DNA of 64,000 nucleotides from positions 99,797 through 163,796 of the forward strand of contig NZ_JASHKB010000007.1 in NCBI RefSeq assembly GCF_030732865.1, given 5' to 3'. Under the pieces are notes generated by a model. That model was not told where the DNA came from. It made no database searches and saw only the letters and a list, made by a program, of their open reading frames with translations. Made by a program: the position numbers and the translations under genes. Source of the stretch: Roseitalea sp. MMSF_3546 (lineage in GTDB: Bacteria > Pseudomonadota > Alphaproteobacteria > Rhizobiales > Rhizobiaceae). Shown piece by piece: positions 56,484 through 64,000 of this stretch (positions within the stretch are counted from its first letter, which is position 1; each line of letters starts with the position of its first letter).

Positions 56484-57509
56484 ATGACCCGAAACGTCAC
56501 GACGTCCCTGCGGACGACCCTCACGCGCATTGCGTCTGTTGCCGGCATCGCCGCCGTCTTCGGGATCGTCGCGGCCACCGCGACCGCACCGACCAGGGCC
56601 GATACGCTGCGCTGGAAGGCCGAGGGCTGGCAGACCGATTTCGACACCGCATCGGTCGATCTGGACCGCATCCTGTCGGGCGGGCCGCCGCGCGACGGCA
56701 TTCCGTCGATCGACAATCCGGTGTTCGAGTTCGTGCCCGGCCATGACGATCTGGCGCCGACCGATCCGGTGGTCGGCGTGACGATCGGGGGCGATGCGCG
56801 CGCCTACCCCTTGCGCATCCTGACCTGGCACGAGATCGTCAACGACGTGGTCGGCGACACGCCGATAGCGGTCACCTACTGCCCCTTGTGCAATTCGGCG
56901 CCCGTCTTCGAGCGCACGGTCGACGGCCGGGTGCTCGAGTTCGGCGTCTCGGGAAAGCTCAAGGATTCCAACCTGATCATGTATGACCGGCAGACCGAGA
57001 CCTGGTGGCAGCAATTCACCGGCGAGGCAATCGTCGGCGAACTGACCGGCACGCTACTCGAACTGGTGCCGGCGCGGCTGCAGTCCTGGGCCGAATTCGC
57101 CGAGCAGAACCCCAATGGCCGCGTTCTCGTGCCGAGCAACGCGCGGATGCGCGACTATGGCCGCAACCCCTATGTGAGCTACGACACATCGCTGCCGTTC
57201 CTTTATGACGGCCAGCTTCCCGAGGACATAAACCCGATGGAACGCGTCGTCATCGTGCCGCGCAAGGGCGCAGACCCGTTCCTGATCACCATGAATGCCA
57301 TCGCCGAGGAGGGGCAGATCGAGCGCGACGGGCTGACCTTGAGCTGGAATGCCGGCCAGGCCTCCGCGCTCGACAGCGCGCGCATCGCCCAGGGCCGCGA
57401 TGTCGGCACCGTGCTGGTGCAGCGCCAGGGCGCGGACGTGCCCTACGACGTCACGTTCGCCTTCGTCGCCCATGCCTTCCATCCGGGCGTTGCCATCGCG
57501 CGCGATTAA
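56484..57509 (+). CDS. Exported DUF3179-family protein
   Basis: 341 residues with a signal peptide (hydrophobic stretch IASVAGIAAVFGIVAATATA) and the DUF3179 domain: VVGVTIGGDARAYPLRILTW, the conserved YCPLCNSAPVF with a Cys-x-x-Cys, and KDSNLIMYDRQTETWWQQF. The function of the family is unknown; the CPLCN pair and the invariant His and Arg suggest a metal or redox site. No operon partner is evident. Confidence 0.88.
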   Translation: MTRNVTTSLRTTLTRIASVAGIAAVFGIVAATATAPTRADTLRWKAEGWQTDFDTASVDLDRILSGGPPRDGIPSIDNPVFEFVPGHDDLAPTDPVVGVTIGGDARAYPLRILTWHEIVNDVVGDTPIAVTYCPLCNSAPVFERTVDGRVLEFGVSGKLKDSNLIMYDRQTETWWQQFTGEAIVGELTGTLLELVPARLQSWAEFAEQNPNGRVLVPSNARMRDYGRNPYVSYDTSLPFLYDGQLPEDINPMERVVIVPRKGADPFLITMNAIAEEGQIERDGLTLSWNAGQASALDSARIAQGRDVGTVLVQRQGADVPYDVTFAFVAHAFHPGVAIARD

Positions 57510-57583
57510 CCGCAAATGCCCTGCCGGCTTGCCCGCGCCGCATTTGAATGCCAACTGGACCAAAACCGGTGGATGGCGCGCGC

Positions 57584-57976
57584 ATGGGTTCGGCGAGACC
57601 AGCAACACGATTGACACTGTCGATGGCGGCCGCGCTCTGGCTGGCGGTCGCGTCCGCCTCGGCGCAGCCGGTGACCGCGCCCTATGACGAGCATCTCAAC
57701 CGGCTGGCCGAGCGGCTGGGTGCGATCCACTATCTGCGCAATCTGTGCACCGAACCGACCAATGAATGGCGCGACCAGATGAGCGCGCTGCTGTCGGCCG
57801 AACAGCCCCAGCCGGCGCGGCGCGCCCGGCTGATCGCCAGCTTCAACAAGGGATATCGCAGTTTCGACAGCGTCTACATCGTGTGCACCGATCAGGCCCG
57901 CTCGGCGGCCGATCGCTATGTCGAGGAAGCGCGGCAACTGGCGAGCGAGCTGATCAACACCTTCGGCACGCAGTGA
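57584..57976 (+). CDS. TIGR02301-family exported protein
   Basis: 130 residues from the ATG at 57584 (MGSARPATRL), chosen because it leads into a signal peptide (LSMAAALWLAVASASAQPVT). The mature part has the family's YDEHLNRLAERLGAIHYLRNLC start and conserved Cys residues, and a helical core (SFNKGYRSFDSVYIVCTDQA). It is a Rhizobiales-typical protein of unknown function, commonly found beside a Nudix gene, as here with one gene between. A start 12 codons earlier is possible. Confidence 0.83.
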   Translation: MGSARPATRLTLSMAAALWLAVASASAQPVTAPYDEHLNRLAERLGAIHYLRNLCTEPTNEWRDQMSALLSAEQPQPARRARLIASFNKGYRSFDSVYIVCTDQARSAADRYVEEARQLASELINTFGTQ

Positions 57977-58126
57977 TCGGCGCGGCCGGCACGGTGGTGC
58001 CATTTCATAACGGACCGTTAACGCTTGGTGTATGTTGACCGTGATTTTTGCCGTTCGCCTTGATAAGCTCGCCAAAACGCGCGATGTCCGTGTCAGACCG
58101 ACGACCTGACGGGCTGGAAACGATCC

Positions 58127-58390
58127 ATGGAAACCGAACACAAGCTCAGCGAACTCGAAGACGCGATCACCAACGAGAAGCGTCAGGCCGCCCGCGAGAT
58201 GCAGTCCGAAATCTGGGTCGACGGCATGCTCGAGGGGATCGAGACGGACATACTGGCCGATGCGGCGATCGCCACCGCACTGGAGGAACTGGTCGACGAG
58301 AGCGGCGAGGACGCCGCGCTGGCGGCGATCGACGAGATCCGTCAGCGGCTGGTGGCCGGCGAGTTCACACGCATTCGCACCTTGCAATAG
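58127..58390 (+). CDS. Small acidic helical protein, unknown
   Basis: No family recognised. 87 residues, acidic, predicted almost entirely alpha-helical (ELEDAITNEKRQAAREMQSE, EELVDESGEDAALAAIDEI), with no signal or membrane segment. A GGAAACG ribosome-binding site precedes the ATG. The 150-bp upstream spacer has a TAACGG-A-CCGTTA palindrome (58008-58020) and a TTGACC box. The frame has neighbour-like codon use, so I take it to be real. The next gene follows within 51 bp. Confidence 0.6.
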   Translation: METEHKLSELEDAITNEKRQAAREMQSEIWVDGMLEGIETDILADAAIATALEELVDESGEDAALAAIDEIRQRLVAGEFTRIRTLQ

Positions 58391-58441
58391 CGCGCGGCGG
58401 TGGCGCTTGCCCGCGCGCCCTCGACGACACGGACGAAACGT

Positions 58442-59191
58442 ATGGAACGGACGGGAGCGATGGCGGCGCGGCGTTCCATGGGGACGCTCTTCCGGCTGGC
58501 GGCGATGGCGCTTGCCGGCGTCGCACTTGCCGGCGTCGCATTTGCCGGCGCCGCCGCAGCGCAATCGCTCGATGTCGCCCCGCCGCCTTCGGGCGTCGTT
58601 CCGGTGCCGGCCCCGCTCGGCGGCGAGGATCCCGACAACCCGCTCGTGCCCCCTGCCCCACCGGCGCCCACCGGCACCACCGATCCGGCGCGCAGCCAGA
58701 CCGGGGCCGGCGATGACGGCACCCATGTCGAGATCTCGCACGACATCGCCAAGCTGCCCGAGCCGGTTCGGGCAATGCGCGCCAGGATCATGGAGGCGGC
58801 GCGCTCGGGCGATCCGGAGCGGTTGCGCCCGCTGCTCGGCACCGGGCCGGGCGCGACGCGGCTGTCGCTCGCCGAGGTCGAGGGCGACCCGATCGCGCAC
58901 CTGCGCGCCATTTCCGGCGACGCCCAGGGCCACGAAATGCTGGCCATCCTGCTCGAAGTGTTCGAAGCCGGCTATGTGCGCTTTGACGCGGGCACCCAAA
59001 ACGAGCTCTATGTCTGGCCGTATTTCTTCGCCCTGCCGCTCGACGAGCTGACGCCGGAACAACGGGTCGAGCTGTTCAAGCTGGTCACCGCGGGCGATTA
59101 CGAGGAGATGCGCATGTTCGGCGCCTACATCTTCTTTCGCGCCGCGATCACGCCGCAGGGGCGCTGGCTCTTCTTCGTCGCCGGCGACTGA
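58442..59191 (+). CDS. Exported protein of unknown function with a Pro-rich linker
   Basis: 249 residues from the ATG at 58442. A hydrophobic signal segment contains three near-identical 5-residue units (ALAGV, ALAGV, AFAGA), then a Pro/Gly-rich linker (about 40-95), then a compact C-terminal domain (about 100-249) with HDIAKLPEPVRAMRARIMEA, EVFEAGYVRFDAGTQNELYV and GAYIFFRAAITPQGRWLFFV. The C-terminal half resembles conserved rhizobial exported proteins, but I cannot name the family. GTG 58400 and ATG 58460 are alternative starts. Confidence 0.75.
   Translation: MERTGAMAARRSMGTLFRLAAMALAGVALAGVAFAGAAAAQSLDVAPPPSGVVPVPAPLGGEDPDNPLVPPAPPAPTGTTDPARSQTGAGDDGTHVEISHDIAKLPEPVRAMRARIMEAARSGDPERLRPLLGTGPGATRLSLAEVEGDPIAHLRAISGDAQGHEMLAILLEVFEAGYVRFDAGTQNELYVWPYFFALPLDELTPEQRVELFKLVTAGDYEEMRMFGAYIFFRAAITPQGRWLFFVAGD
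58508..58552 (+). repeat. 15-bp tandem repeat, three copies, inside a signal peptide
   Basis: GCGCTTGCCGGCGTC, GCACTTGCCGGCGTC and GCATTTGCCGGCGCC occur back to back (58508-58522, 58523-58537, 58538-58552), encoding ALAGV, ALAGV and AFAGA in the hydrophobic core of the signal peptide. Units differ at one to three bases. Unit gain or loss stays in frame and would change the length of the hydrophobic core. Confidence 0.85.
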
Positions 59192-59274
59192 CCGGCCAGG
59201 TGCCGCCAGGCTGGCGGCTTGCTGTCGGCGAATGGGCGGCCTACGTTCCGGAAAGGACTATCAGGGAACCGAAC

Positions 59275-60144
59275 ATGCCCCATTGCACACTGGCCGGGCG
59301 CGGCGTGATCGCGGTGACCGGCGACGACGCCGAGCACCTTCTGCACAACGTGCTGACCGCCGATATCGAAGCGCTGCCCGAGGGCGTGGCGCGCGCCTGC
59401 GCGCTGATGTCGCCGCAGGGCAAGGTGCTGTTCGACTTTCTGGTCGGCCGCGACGGCGCCGGCTTCGTCATCGATATCCGATCGGACGCCGCAGACGATT
59501 TCCTCAAGCGGATGATGCTCTACAAGCTGCGCTCGAAGGCCGAATTTGCCAAGCAGGACGAATCGGTTGTCGCCGTTTCCTGGGACGGTGAATCAGCGAT
59601 GCCCGATGACGAGGCCACCCTGACGCTGGCCGACAGCCGCTTTCCGCCGGACAAGGTGCGTCGACACGTGCTGCCGGCCGGCACCGCCCTGCCCGAGCCC
59701 GCGCCCGTCGCCGCGTGGGACGCGCTGCGCATTGCCCATGGCGTCGCCGAGAGCCCGCACGACTTTCCGCCGGGCGAAGCGTTCGGCCACGATATCGGCT
59801 TTGACCACAATGGCGGGATCGATTTCGCCAAGGGCTGCTTCGTCGGCCAGGAGGTCGTCAGCCGCATGCAGCATCGCGGCACGGCGCGCCGGCGCGTGGT
59901 GATCGTCTCGGCGGGCGCGGATCTGCCGCCGACCGGCACCGAGATCGTCGCCGGCGGCAAGCCGGCCGGCACGCTGGGCACCGTCGTCGGCCGCCATGGG
60001 CTGGCCATCGTCCGGCTCGACCGGATCGGCAAGGCGCGCGCACGGGGCGAGACGATTGCCGCCGGCGAGGTGGCGCTCGACTTCGACCTGCCGCCCGGCG
60101 TCCGCTATGGCTGGCCGGAGACGGCAGCGACCGACGATGCCTGA
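59275..60144 (+). CDS. YgfZ-family folate-binding Fe-S maturation factor
   Basis: 289 residues, related to the T-protein of glycine cleavage and to IBA57. The signature KGCFVGQEVVSRMQHRG with the conserved Cys is intact. YgfZ and IBA57 support assembly of certain iron-sulfur proteins. The ATG at 59275 (MPHCTLAGRGVIAV) follows an AGGGAA site; the longer frame from 59200 is unconserved. It overlaps the next gene by eight bases. Confidence 0.93.
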   Translation: MPHCTLAGRGVIAVTGDDAEHLLHNVLTADIEALPEGVARACALMSPQGKVLFDFLVGRDGAGFVIDIRSDAADDFLKRMMLYKLRSKAEFAKQDESVVAVSWDGESAMPDDEATLTLADSRFPPDKVRRHVLPAGTALPEPAPVAAWDALRIAHGVAESPHDFPPGEAFGHDIGFDHNGGIDFAKGCFVGQEVVSRMQHRGTARRRVVIVSAGADLPPTGTEIVAGGKPAGTLGTVVGRHGLAIVRLDRIGKARARGETIAAGEVALDFDLPPGVRYGWPETAATDDA

Positions 60145-60763
60145 CCGCGACAGCGCTCCGCCGCGCGCCTGGCAGCGCATGCTGTCCGGGCGCCGGCTCG
60201 ACCTGCTCGACCCCTCCCCGCTCGACGTCGAGATTTCCGATATCGCCCACGGCCTTGCGCGGGTGGCGCGCTGGAACGGACAGACATTCGGGCCGCACGC
60301 CTTTTCCGTGGGTCAGCACTGCCTGCTGGTCGAGGACATCGTGCGCCGCCTCAGACCCGGCGCGGACCACCGCACCCTGTTGATGGCGCTCTTGCACGAT
60401 GGGCCCGAATACGTCATCGGCGACATGATCTCGCCGTTCAAGCACGTCATGGGCGGCGACTACCGGGCCGTCGAGCAGCGGCTGCAGGCGGCGATCCATC
60501 TGCGCTTTTCGCTGCCCGCCCAGACGCCGCAACGGACCAGGGCGCTGATCAAGCGCGCCGACCAGATCGCCGCCTTCTATGAGGCGACGCATCTGGCCGG
60601 TTTCTCCAGGGCCGAGGCGCACACCTATTTCGGCCGGCCGCGAGACGTCACGCCCGACGCGCTGCCGCTCGAGCCGCAGCCGGCCGATGCCGTCGAGACG
60701 GCATTCCTTGCGCGTTTCCGCGCACTCGAGGCGGGTGCCGCGCCCGCCCGGCGGAGCGCCTGA
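60137..60763 (+). CDS. HD-domain hydrolase (YfbR-like nucleotidase type)
   Basis: 208 residues. The HD metal site is visible: H in FSVGQHC, the HD pair in LLHDGPE, and D in KRADQIAAF. Relatives such as E. coli YfbR are 5'-deoxynucleotidases; the identity here is by fold only. It begins inside ygfZ (eight-base overlap) and its stop shares a base with the phosphatase ATG, so ygfZ, this gene and the phosphatase form one coupled unit. Confidence 0.88.
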   Translation: MPDRDSAPPRAWQRMLSGRRLDLLDPSPLDVEISDIAHGLARVARWNGQTFGPHAFSVGQHCLLVEDIVRRLRPGADHRTLLMALLHDGPEYVIGDMISPFKHVMGGDYRAVEQRLQAAIHLRFSLPAQTPQRTRALIKRADQIAAFYEATHLAGFSRAEAHTYFGRPRDVTPDALPLEPQPADAVETAFLARFRALEAGAAPARRSA

Positions 60764-61296
60764 TGAGCTATCTTGTCGTCTGCTCGCTGGCGCGGCTGGC
60801 CGAGACCGCCCGGCGCCACCGGCCCGGCCACATGCTCACCGTGCTAAGCCAGGGCACCGCGGTCGACCGGCCGGCCGGAATCGCGCCCGACCGCCATCTG
60901 CATCTGAGCTTCAACGATATCGCGGCGGCCGCGCCGGGGCTGGTCTCGCCCGCCGAAGCGCATATGCGCGCCATTGTCGACTTCGCCCGCCGCTGGGACC
61001 GCGCCGCACCGCTTCTGATCCATTGCTTTGCCGGCGTGTCGCGCTCAACGGCGAGTGCCTATGTCATCGCCGCCGCGCTCGATCCGGCGCGCGAGGAGGC
61101 CGAACTGGCGCGGGAGTTGCGCCTGCGCTCGCCGACGGCGACGCCCAATCGGCGCCTGGTGGCGCTGGGCGATGCCATGCTGGGCCGCCAGGGCCGCATG
61201 GTCGCGGCGATCGGCGCGATCGGACGCGGCGCGGATTGCTTTGAGGGCGAACCCTTCGTGCTGCCCCTGCGCGCGGAGGATGCGGGTCTGTTCTGA
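60763..61296 (+). CDS. Dual-specificity / tyrosine phosphatase-like protein
   Basis: 177 residues with the Cys-dependent phosphatase P-loop HCFAGVSRS (nucleophile C88, Arg94). The N-terminal beta-alpha core (YLVVCSLARLAETARRH) and a possible general acid in FNDI (D52) fit the family. In rhizobia this gene type commonly follows the HD hydrolase. The substrate is unknown and could be a phosphoprotein or a phosphoinositide-like or nucleotide ligand. The stop (TGA) directly abuts the convergent nadC stop (TCA). Confidence 0.88.
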   Translation: MSYLVVCSLARLAETARRHRPGHMLTVLSQGTAVDRPAGIAPDRHLHLSFNDIAAAAPGLVSPAEAHMRAIVDFARRWDRAAPLLIHCFAGVSRSTASAYVIAAALDPAREEAELARELRLRSPTATPNRRLVALGDAMLGRQGRMVAAIGAIGRGADCFEGEPFVLPLRAEDAGLF

Positions 61297-62172
61297 TCAG
61301 TCCACAACCACGTCGAGCCCGATATCGAGCGTCGGCGCGGCCATGGTGATCTGCGAGGTGGAGATATAGTCGACGCCGGTCCGGGCGATCGCGGCGACCG
61401 TCTTGAGCGTGACATTGCCCGATGCCTCGAGCATCACGCGTCTGCCATTGTCGGCGCGGTTGATGGCGACCGCCTGGCGGAGCGTGTCGACATCCATGTT
61501 GTCGAGCAGGACCGCGTCCGGGCCGGCGGGCAGCGCGGCGCGCATCTGATCGAGCGTGTCGACCTCGATCTCGATGCGCACCATGTGGCCGACATGGGCG
61601 CGGGCGGCGCGCACCGCCTCGGCGACGCCGCCGCAGACGGCGATGTGGTTGTCCTTGATCAGCACCGCATCGTCGAGTCCGTAGCGATGGTTGGCGCCGC
61701 CGCCGCAGCGCACGGCATATTTCGCAAATGTCCGCTGGCCCGGCACGGTCTTGCGCGTGTCGCAGACGCGCGCGGGCGTGTGGGCGATCGCTTCGGCAAA
61801 GCGCGCGGTGTGGCTGGCGATACCCGACAGCATCATCAGATAATTGAGCGCAACCCGCTCGGCGGACAGGAGGGCGCGCGCATTGCCCGAAACCTCGGCG
61901 ATCACGGCGCCCGGCACGAGGCGGTCGCCATCGGCGCGCCGGGCCTCGAACCGCATAACGCCGCCGATCAGCGCGAAGGCCGCCTGTGCCATGGGCAGGC
62001 CGGCCAGAACGCCCGCCTGCCGGCTGGCGAGGACGGCACGCGCGGTGGCATCGGGTGCGATGGTGGCGGCGGTGGTGATGTCCCCTGCCCGGCCGAGATC
62101 CTCTCGGAGTGCGGCGCGCACGGCCCGTTCCACCATCAGCGCCGGCAGGCTCGGTGGGAATGGGTTGGTCAT
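61297..62172 (-). CDS. nadC: Quinolinate phosphoribosyltransferase
   Basis: Converts quinolinate and PRPP to nicotinate mononucleotide in de novo NAD synthesis. 291 residues with REDLGRAGDITT, the CDTRKTVPGQRTFAKYAVRCGGG active-site region (in two halves around the invariant Arg and Lys), KDNHIAVCGG and EIEVDTLDQM. The ATG at 62172 (MTNPFPPS) is preferred. Expected partner of nadB upstream on the same strand; nadA would complete the set and is not in the window. Confidence 0.96.
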   Translation of the reverse strand: MTNPFPPSLPALMVERAVRAALREDLGRAGDITTAATIAPDATARAVLASRQAGVLAGLPMAQAAFALIGGVMRFEARRADGDRLVPGAVIAEVSGNARALLSAERVALNYLMMLSGIASHTARFAEAIAHTPARVCDTRKTVPGQRTFAKYAVRCGGGANHRYGLDDAVLIKDNHIAVCGGVAEAVRAARAHVGHMVRIEIEVDTLDQMRAALPAGPDAVLLDNMDVDTLRQAVAINRADNGRRVMLEASGNVTLKTVAAIARTGVDYISTSQITMAAPTLDIGLDVVVD

Positions 62173-62195
62173 CGGGCCTCTCCGGTACGCCTTTC

Positions 62196-62370
62196 GTCTT
62201 CCCGCCTGCGGGGAGAACGATACAAGACCGCATTCGTGCAACGAATGCCAGTCGCGGTTGGATGCGGGGGATCGGCCTCAAATCCCTTCACCCAGCTGCG
62301 GCTAGGCCGCTGACGCGGCCAAGCCTCGCATCCCTCTCCGCGCAAGCGGGGCGATGGGGAATTCCGGAAC
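62196..62370. repeat. Intergenic repeat elements between nadB and nadC
   Basis: Two hairpin-rich pieces in the 205-bp spacer. The first, 62196-62220, has a CCCGC-CT-GCGGG stem (62201-62212) within CTTCCCGCCTGCGGGGAGAA. The second, about 62282-62365, runs from CCCTTCACCCAGCTGCGGCT to CGCAAGCGGGGCGATGGGGA with several GCCGC/GCGGC pairings. These patterns are of the type scattered between genes in many Rhizobiales genomes. Copy number in this genome cannot be judged from one window. Confidence 0.5.
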
Positions 62371-62377
62371 TCGGCCC

Positions 62378-63925
62378 TCACCGCAACAAATCCTCAACCG
62401 CGCCTTCCGCCTGGTCGAGGGTAAGCAGCGTGCGCCGGCACCATTTGGGGTCCGGGTCCGGGTAGTCGGTCCGATAGTGTCCGCCGCGGCTCTCGGTGCG
62501 GTTGAGCGCGCAGATGGCGATCAGCCTGGCCGTCACCAGCACATTGGCAAAACGCGCATCATCGACATTGTCGGCCTCGAGCGCCCGGATCGCGCGCAGC
62601 GCCGCGCGCATCCCCCGCCCATCGCGCACGACGCCCAGATGCGCGCTCATGACCGCGCGCAGCCGGCCCATCGCGTCATGGTCGCTTTCGGTGCGCGCGT
62701 CGGGATCGGCAATCGACCCCTCGCCCCAGTCGGGCGGGGCGACCTCGCCGACCTCGACCTTCAGGCGCTCGGCGATCCGCGCCGCGAACACCACCGCCTC
62801 CAGCAGCGAGTTCGAGGCCAGCCGGTTGGCGCCATGGGCGCCGGTGGCGGTGCATTCGCCGCAGGCCGAAAAGCCGGGCAGCGACGTGCGCCCGTCGATA
62901 TCGGTCCAGATGCCGCCCATGAAATAGTGCGCGGCCGGCACGACGGGAATGAGATCGGTCGCCGGGTCGATGCCGGCCTGCCGACAATAGCCATGAACGG
63001 TCGGAAACTCGGATTCGAAGTCCGGCACGGCGCTGCGGCAATCCAGAAATGCGCCCCTGCCCGCCTGCACCTCGGCGAAGATGCCGCGCGCCACCTCGTC
63101 GCGCGGGGCGAGTTCGGCATCGGGATGCAGCCTGGCCATGAAGCGCTCGCCGGCGCGATTGACGAGGGTTGCGCCATGGCCGCGCAGCGCCTCGGTGGCG
63201 AGCGGCGCCGGGTCCCGGCCGACATCGATGGCGGTGGGGTGGAACTGCACGAACTCCATGTCGGCCATGCGGGCGCCGGCGCGCGCGGCCATGCCGATGC
63301 CGCCGCCGCGCGCTTCGGTCGGGTTGGTCGTGACCTGATAGAGATGGCCCGTGCCGCCGGTGGCCATGATGACATGGGCCGCGCGCAGCGGTTCGGGCGC
63401 GCCCGCGCCGGCCTTGCCCCGCATGACGACGCCGCGCACCCGGCCCTCCTCGACGATCAGGTCCTCGGCGACATGGCCTTCCAGAACGCGGATATGGGTG
63501 GCTTCGCCGACGGCATGGACGAGCGCCTGCATGATGGCGCGGCCAGCCATGTCGCCGCGCACCCGGACCACGCGCGAATGGCTGTGCGCCGCCTCGCGGC
63601 TGACGGCCAGATGGCCCCCCAGATCGCGGTCGAAAGGCACACCGAATTCGAGCAGATCGTGCACGCGGTCGGTCGCCTCCGATGCCATCAGCGCGATGAC
63701 CGCCTCGTCGACGATGCCGTCGCCGGCGGCAATGGTGTCGGCGATATGGCTTTCGACCGTGTCGCCCGGCGCGACGGCGGCGGCGATGCCCGCCTGCGCC
63801 CAGGCCGACGACGCGCCCCGGCCGATCGGCGCGGCGGCGAGGATGGTCACCGGGCGCGGCGCCAGCTTGAGCGCGCAGAACAGGCCGGCCAGCCCGCCAC
63901 CGATGATGAGGATGGGCGCGGTCAT
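62378..63925 (-). CDS. nadB: L-aspartate oxidase
   Basis: FAD enzyme that oxidises aspartate to iminoaspartate, which NadA condenses to quinolinate. 515 residues of the succinate-dehydrogenase flavoprotein family: FAD loop [26 protein letters not shown], the substrate Arg/His region [21 protein letters not shown], and the C-terminal [23 protein letters not shown] contact. Complete at both ends. A possible nadA would lie beyond the window's right edge. Confidence 0.96.
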   Translation of the reverse strand: MTAPILIIGGGLAGLFCALKLAPRPVTILAAAPIGRGASSAWAQAGIAAAVAPGDTVESHIADTIAAGDGIVDEAVIALMASEATDRVHDLLEFGVPFDRDLGGHLAVSREAAHSHSRVVRVRGDMAGRAIMQALVHAVGEATHIRVLEGHVAEDLIVEEGRVRGVVMRGKAGAGAPEPLRAAHVIMATGGTGHLYQVTTNPTEARGGGIGMAARAGARMADMEFVQFHPTAIDVGRDPAPLATEALRGHGATLVNRAGERFMARLHPDAELAPRDEVARGIFAEVQAGRGAFLDCRSAVPDFESEFPTVHGYCRQAGIDPATDLIPVVPAAHYFMGGIWTDIDGRTSLPGFSACGECTATGAHGANRLASNSLLEAVVFAARIAERLKVEVGEVAPPDWGEGSIADPDARTESDHDAMGRLRAVMSAHLGVVRDGRGMRAALRAIRALEADNVDDARFANVLVTARLIAICALNRTESRGGHYRTDYPDPDPKWCRRTLLTLDQAEGAVEDLLR

Positions 63926-63952
63926 GGGCGACTGCCGCCATCCGTCTGGCGA

Positions 63953-64000
63953 GGATACCCCCCTCTGTCCCTTCGGGACATCTCCCCCTCAAGGGGGGAG
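63953..64000. repeat. Intergenic double-hairpin repeat, truncated by window edge
   Basis: TGTCCC-TTC-GGGACA (63966-63980) is followed by CTCCCCC/GGGGGAG (63982-63988 and 63994-64000). A sequence of the form CCCCCTCTGTCC...GGACATCTCCCCC is a familiar dispersed repeat in rhizobia. It is the third repeat type in the last 12 kb and lies upstream of nadB. Confidence 0.6.

Overview
The window is a GC-rich stretch of bacterial chromosome, almost entirely protein-coding. Gene content and order point to an alphaproteobacterium, most likely Hyphomicrobiales (Rhizobiales). Indicators are uvrC-pgsA-moaD-moaE, lptF-lptG-lptD-surA-pdxA-rsmA, the fabD-fabG-acpP-fabF-mltG-yicC-gmk run, rpsF-rpsR-DUF2232-rplI-dnaB-alr-radA-cvpA-purF, a TIGR02301-type protein, and hairpin-rich intergenic repeats of a kind common in that order. 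This assignment is inference from gene families; no rRNA or tRNA gene is visible. I see no prophage, transposase, CRISPR array, toxin-antitoxin pair or island-like gene block.

Layout. 1-6.8 kb: end of uvrC, pgsA, molybdopterin synthase (moaD/moaE), a membrane-anchored CBS protein, a PAS-PAS-GGDEF-EAL protein and a hemolysin III-type membrane protein. 6.9-12.5 kb: thioesterase, ndk, an ABC-F ATPase and a minus-strand pepA-holC-membrane protein operon. 12.6-20.4 kb: LPS export and outer-membrane assembly (lptF, lptG, lptD, surA-like) followed by pdxA and rsmA. 20.4-27.1 kb: minus-strand gmk, yicC, mltG and the fatty-acid genes fabF, acpP, fabG, fabD. 27.3-28.5 kb: small membrane protein and a cation/Ca2+ antiporter. 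28.5-38.5 kb: ribosomal protein and replication run, then alr, radA, cvpA, purF and an SDR. 38.7-44.8 kb: lipid and transport block (Aas-like acyl-ACP synthetase, pssA, psd, Atm1-type ABC exporter with a Cys-rich ArsR regulator). 44.9-49.9 kb: a very long low-complexity LysM protein, a LOG-family protein and a secreted glycerophosphodiesterase behind a Pho-box-like promoter. 49.9-56.4 kb: rarD, cimA, a GFA protein, cysS, yedK, a Nudix protein and two non-coding gaps. 56.5-63.9 kb: DUF3179, TIGR02301 and unknown exported proteins, ygfZ, an HD hydrolase, a tyrosine phosphatase, nadC and nadB.

The cell-envelope theme is strong: phospholipid synthesis (pgsA, pssA, psd, Aas-like), fatty-acid synthesis, LPS transport and peptidoglycan (mltG, alr, LysM). 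Genes are tightly packed, with many ATGA or TGATG junctions implying translational coupling. Several convergent pairs have no spacer, and one pair overlaps by 140 bp.

The least expected signals are the following. A self-complementary non-coding segment at 54926-55069 may be an unannotated structured RNA. Four tandem 11-bp Pho-box-like units lie upstream of the glycerophosphodiesterase. The Aas-like protein has a degenerate acyltransferase domain. The GGDEF domain has lost consensus residues. A perfect 38-bp inverted repeat lies at 52623-52776. None of these was tested by search; they are readings of the sequence.
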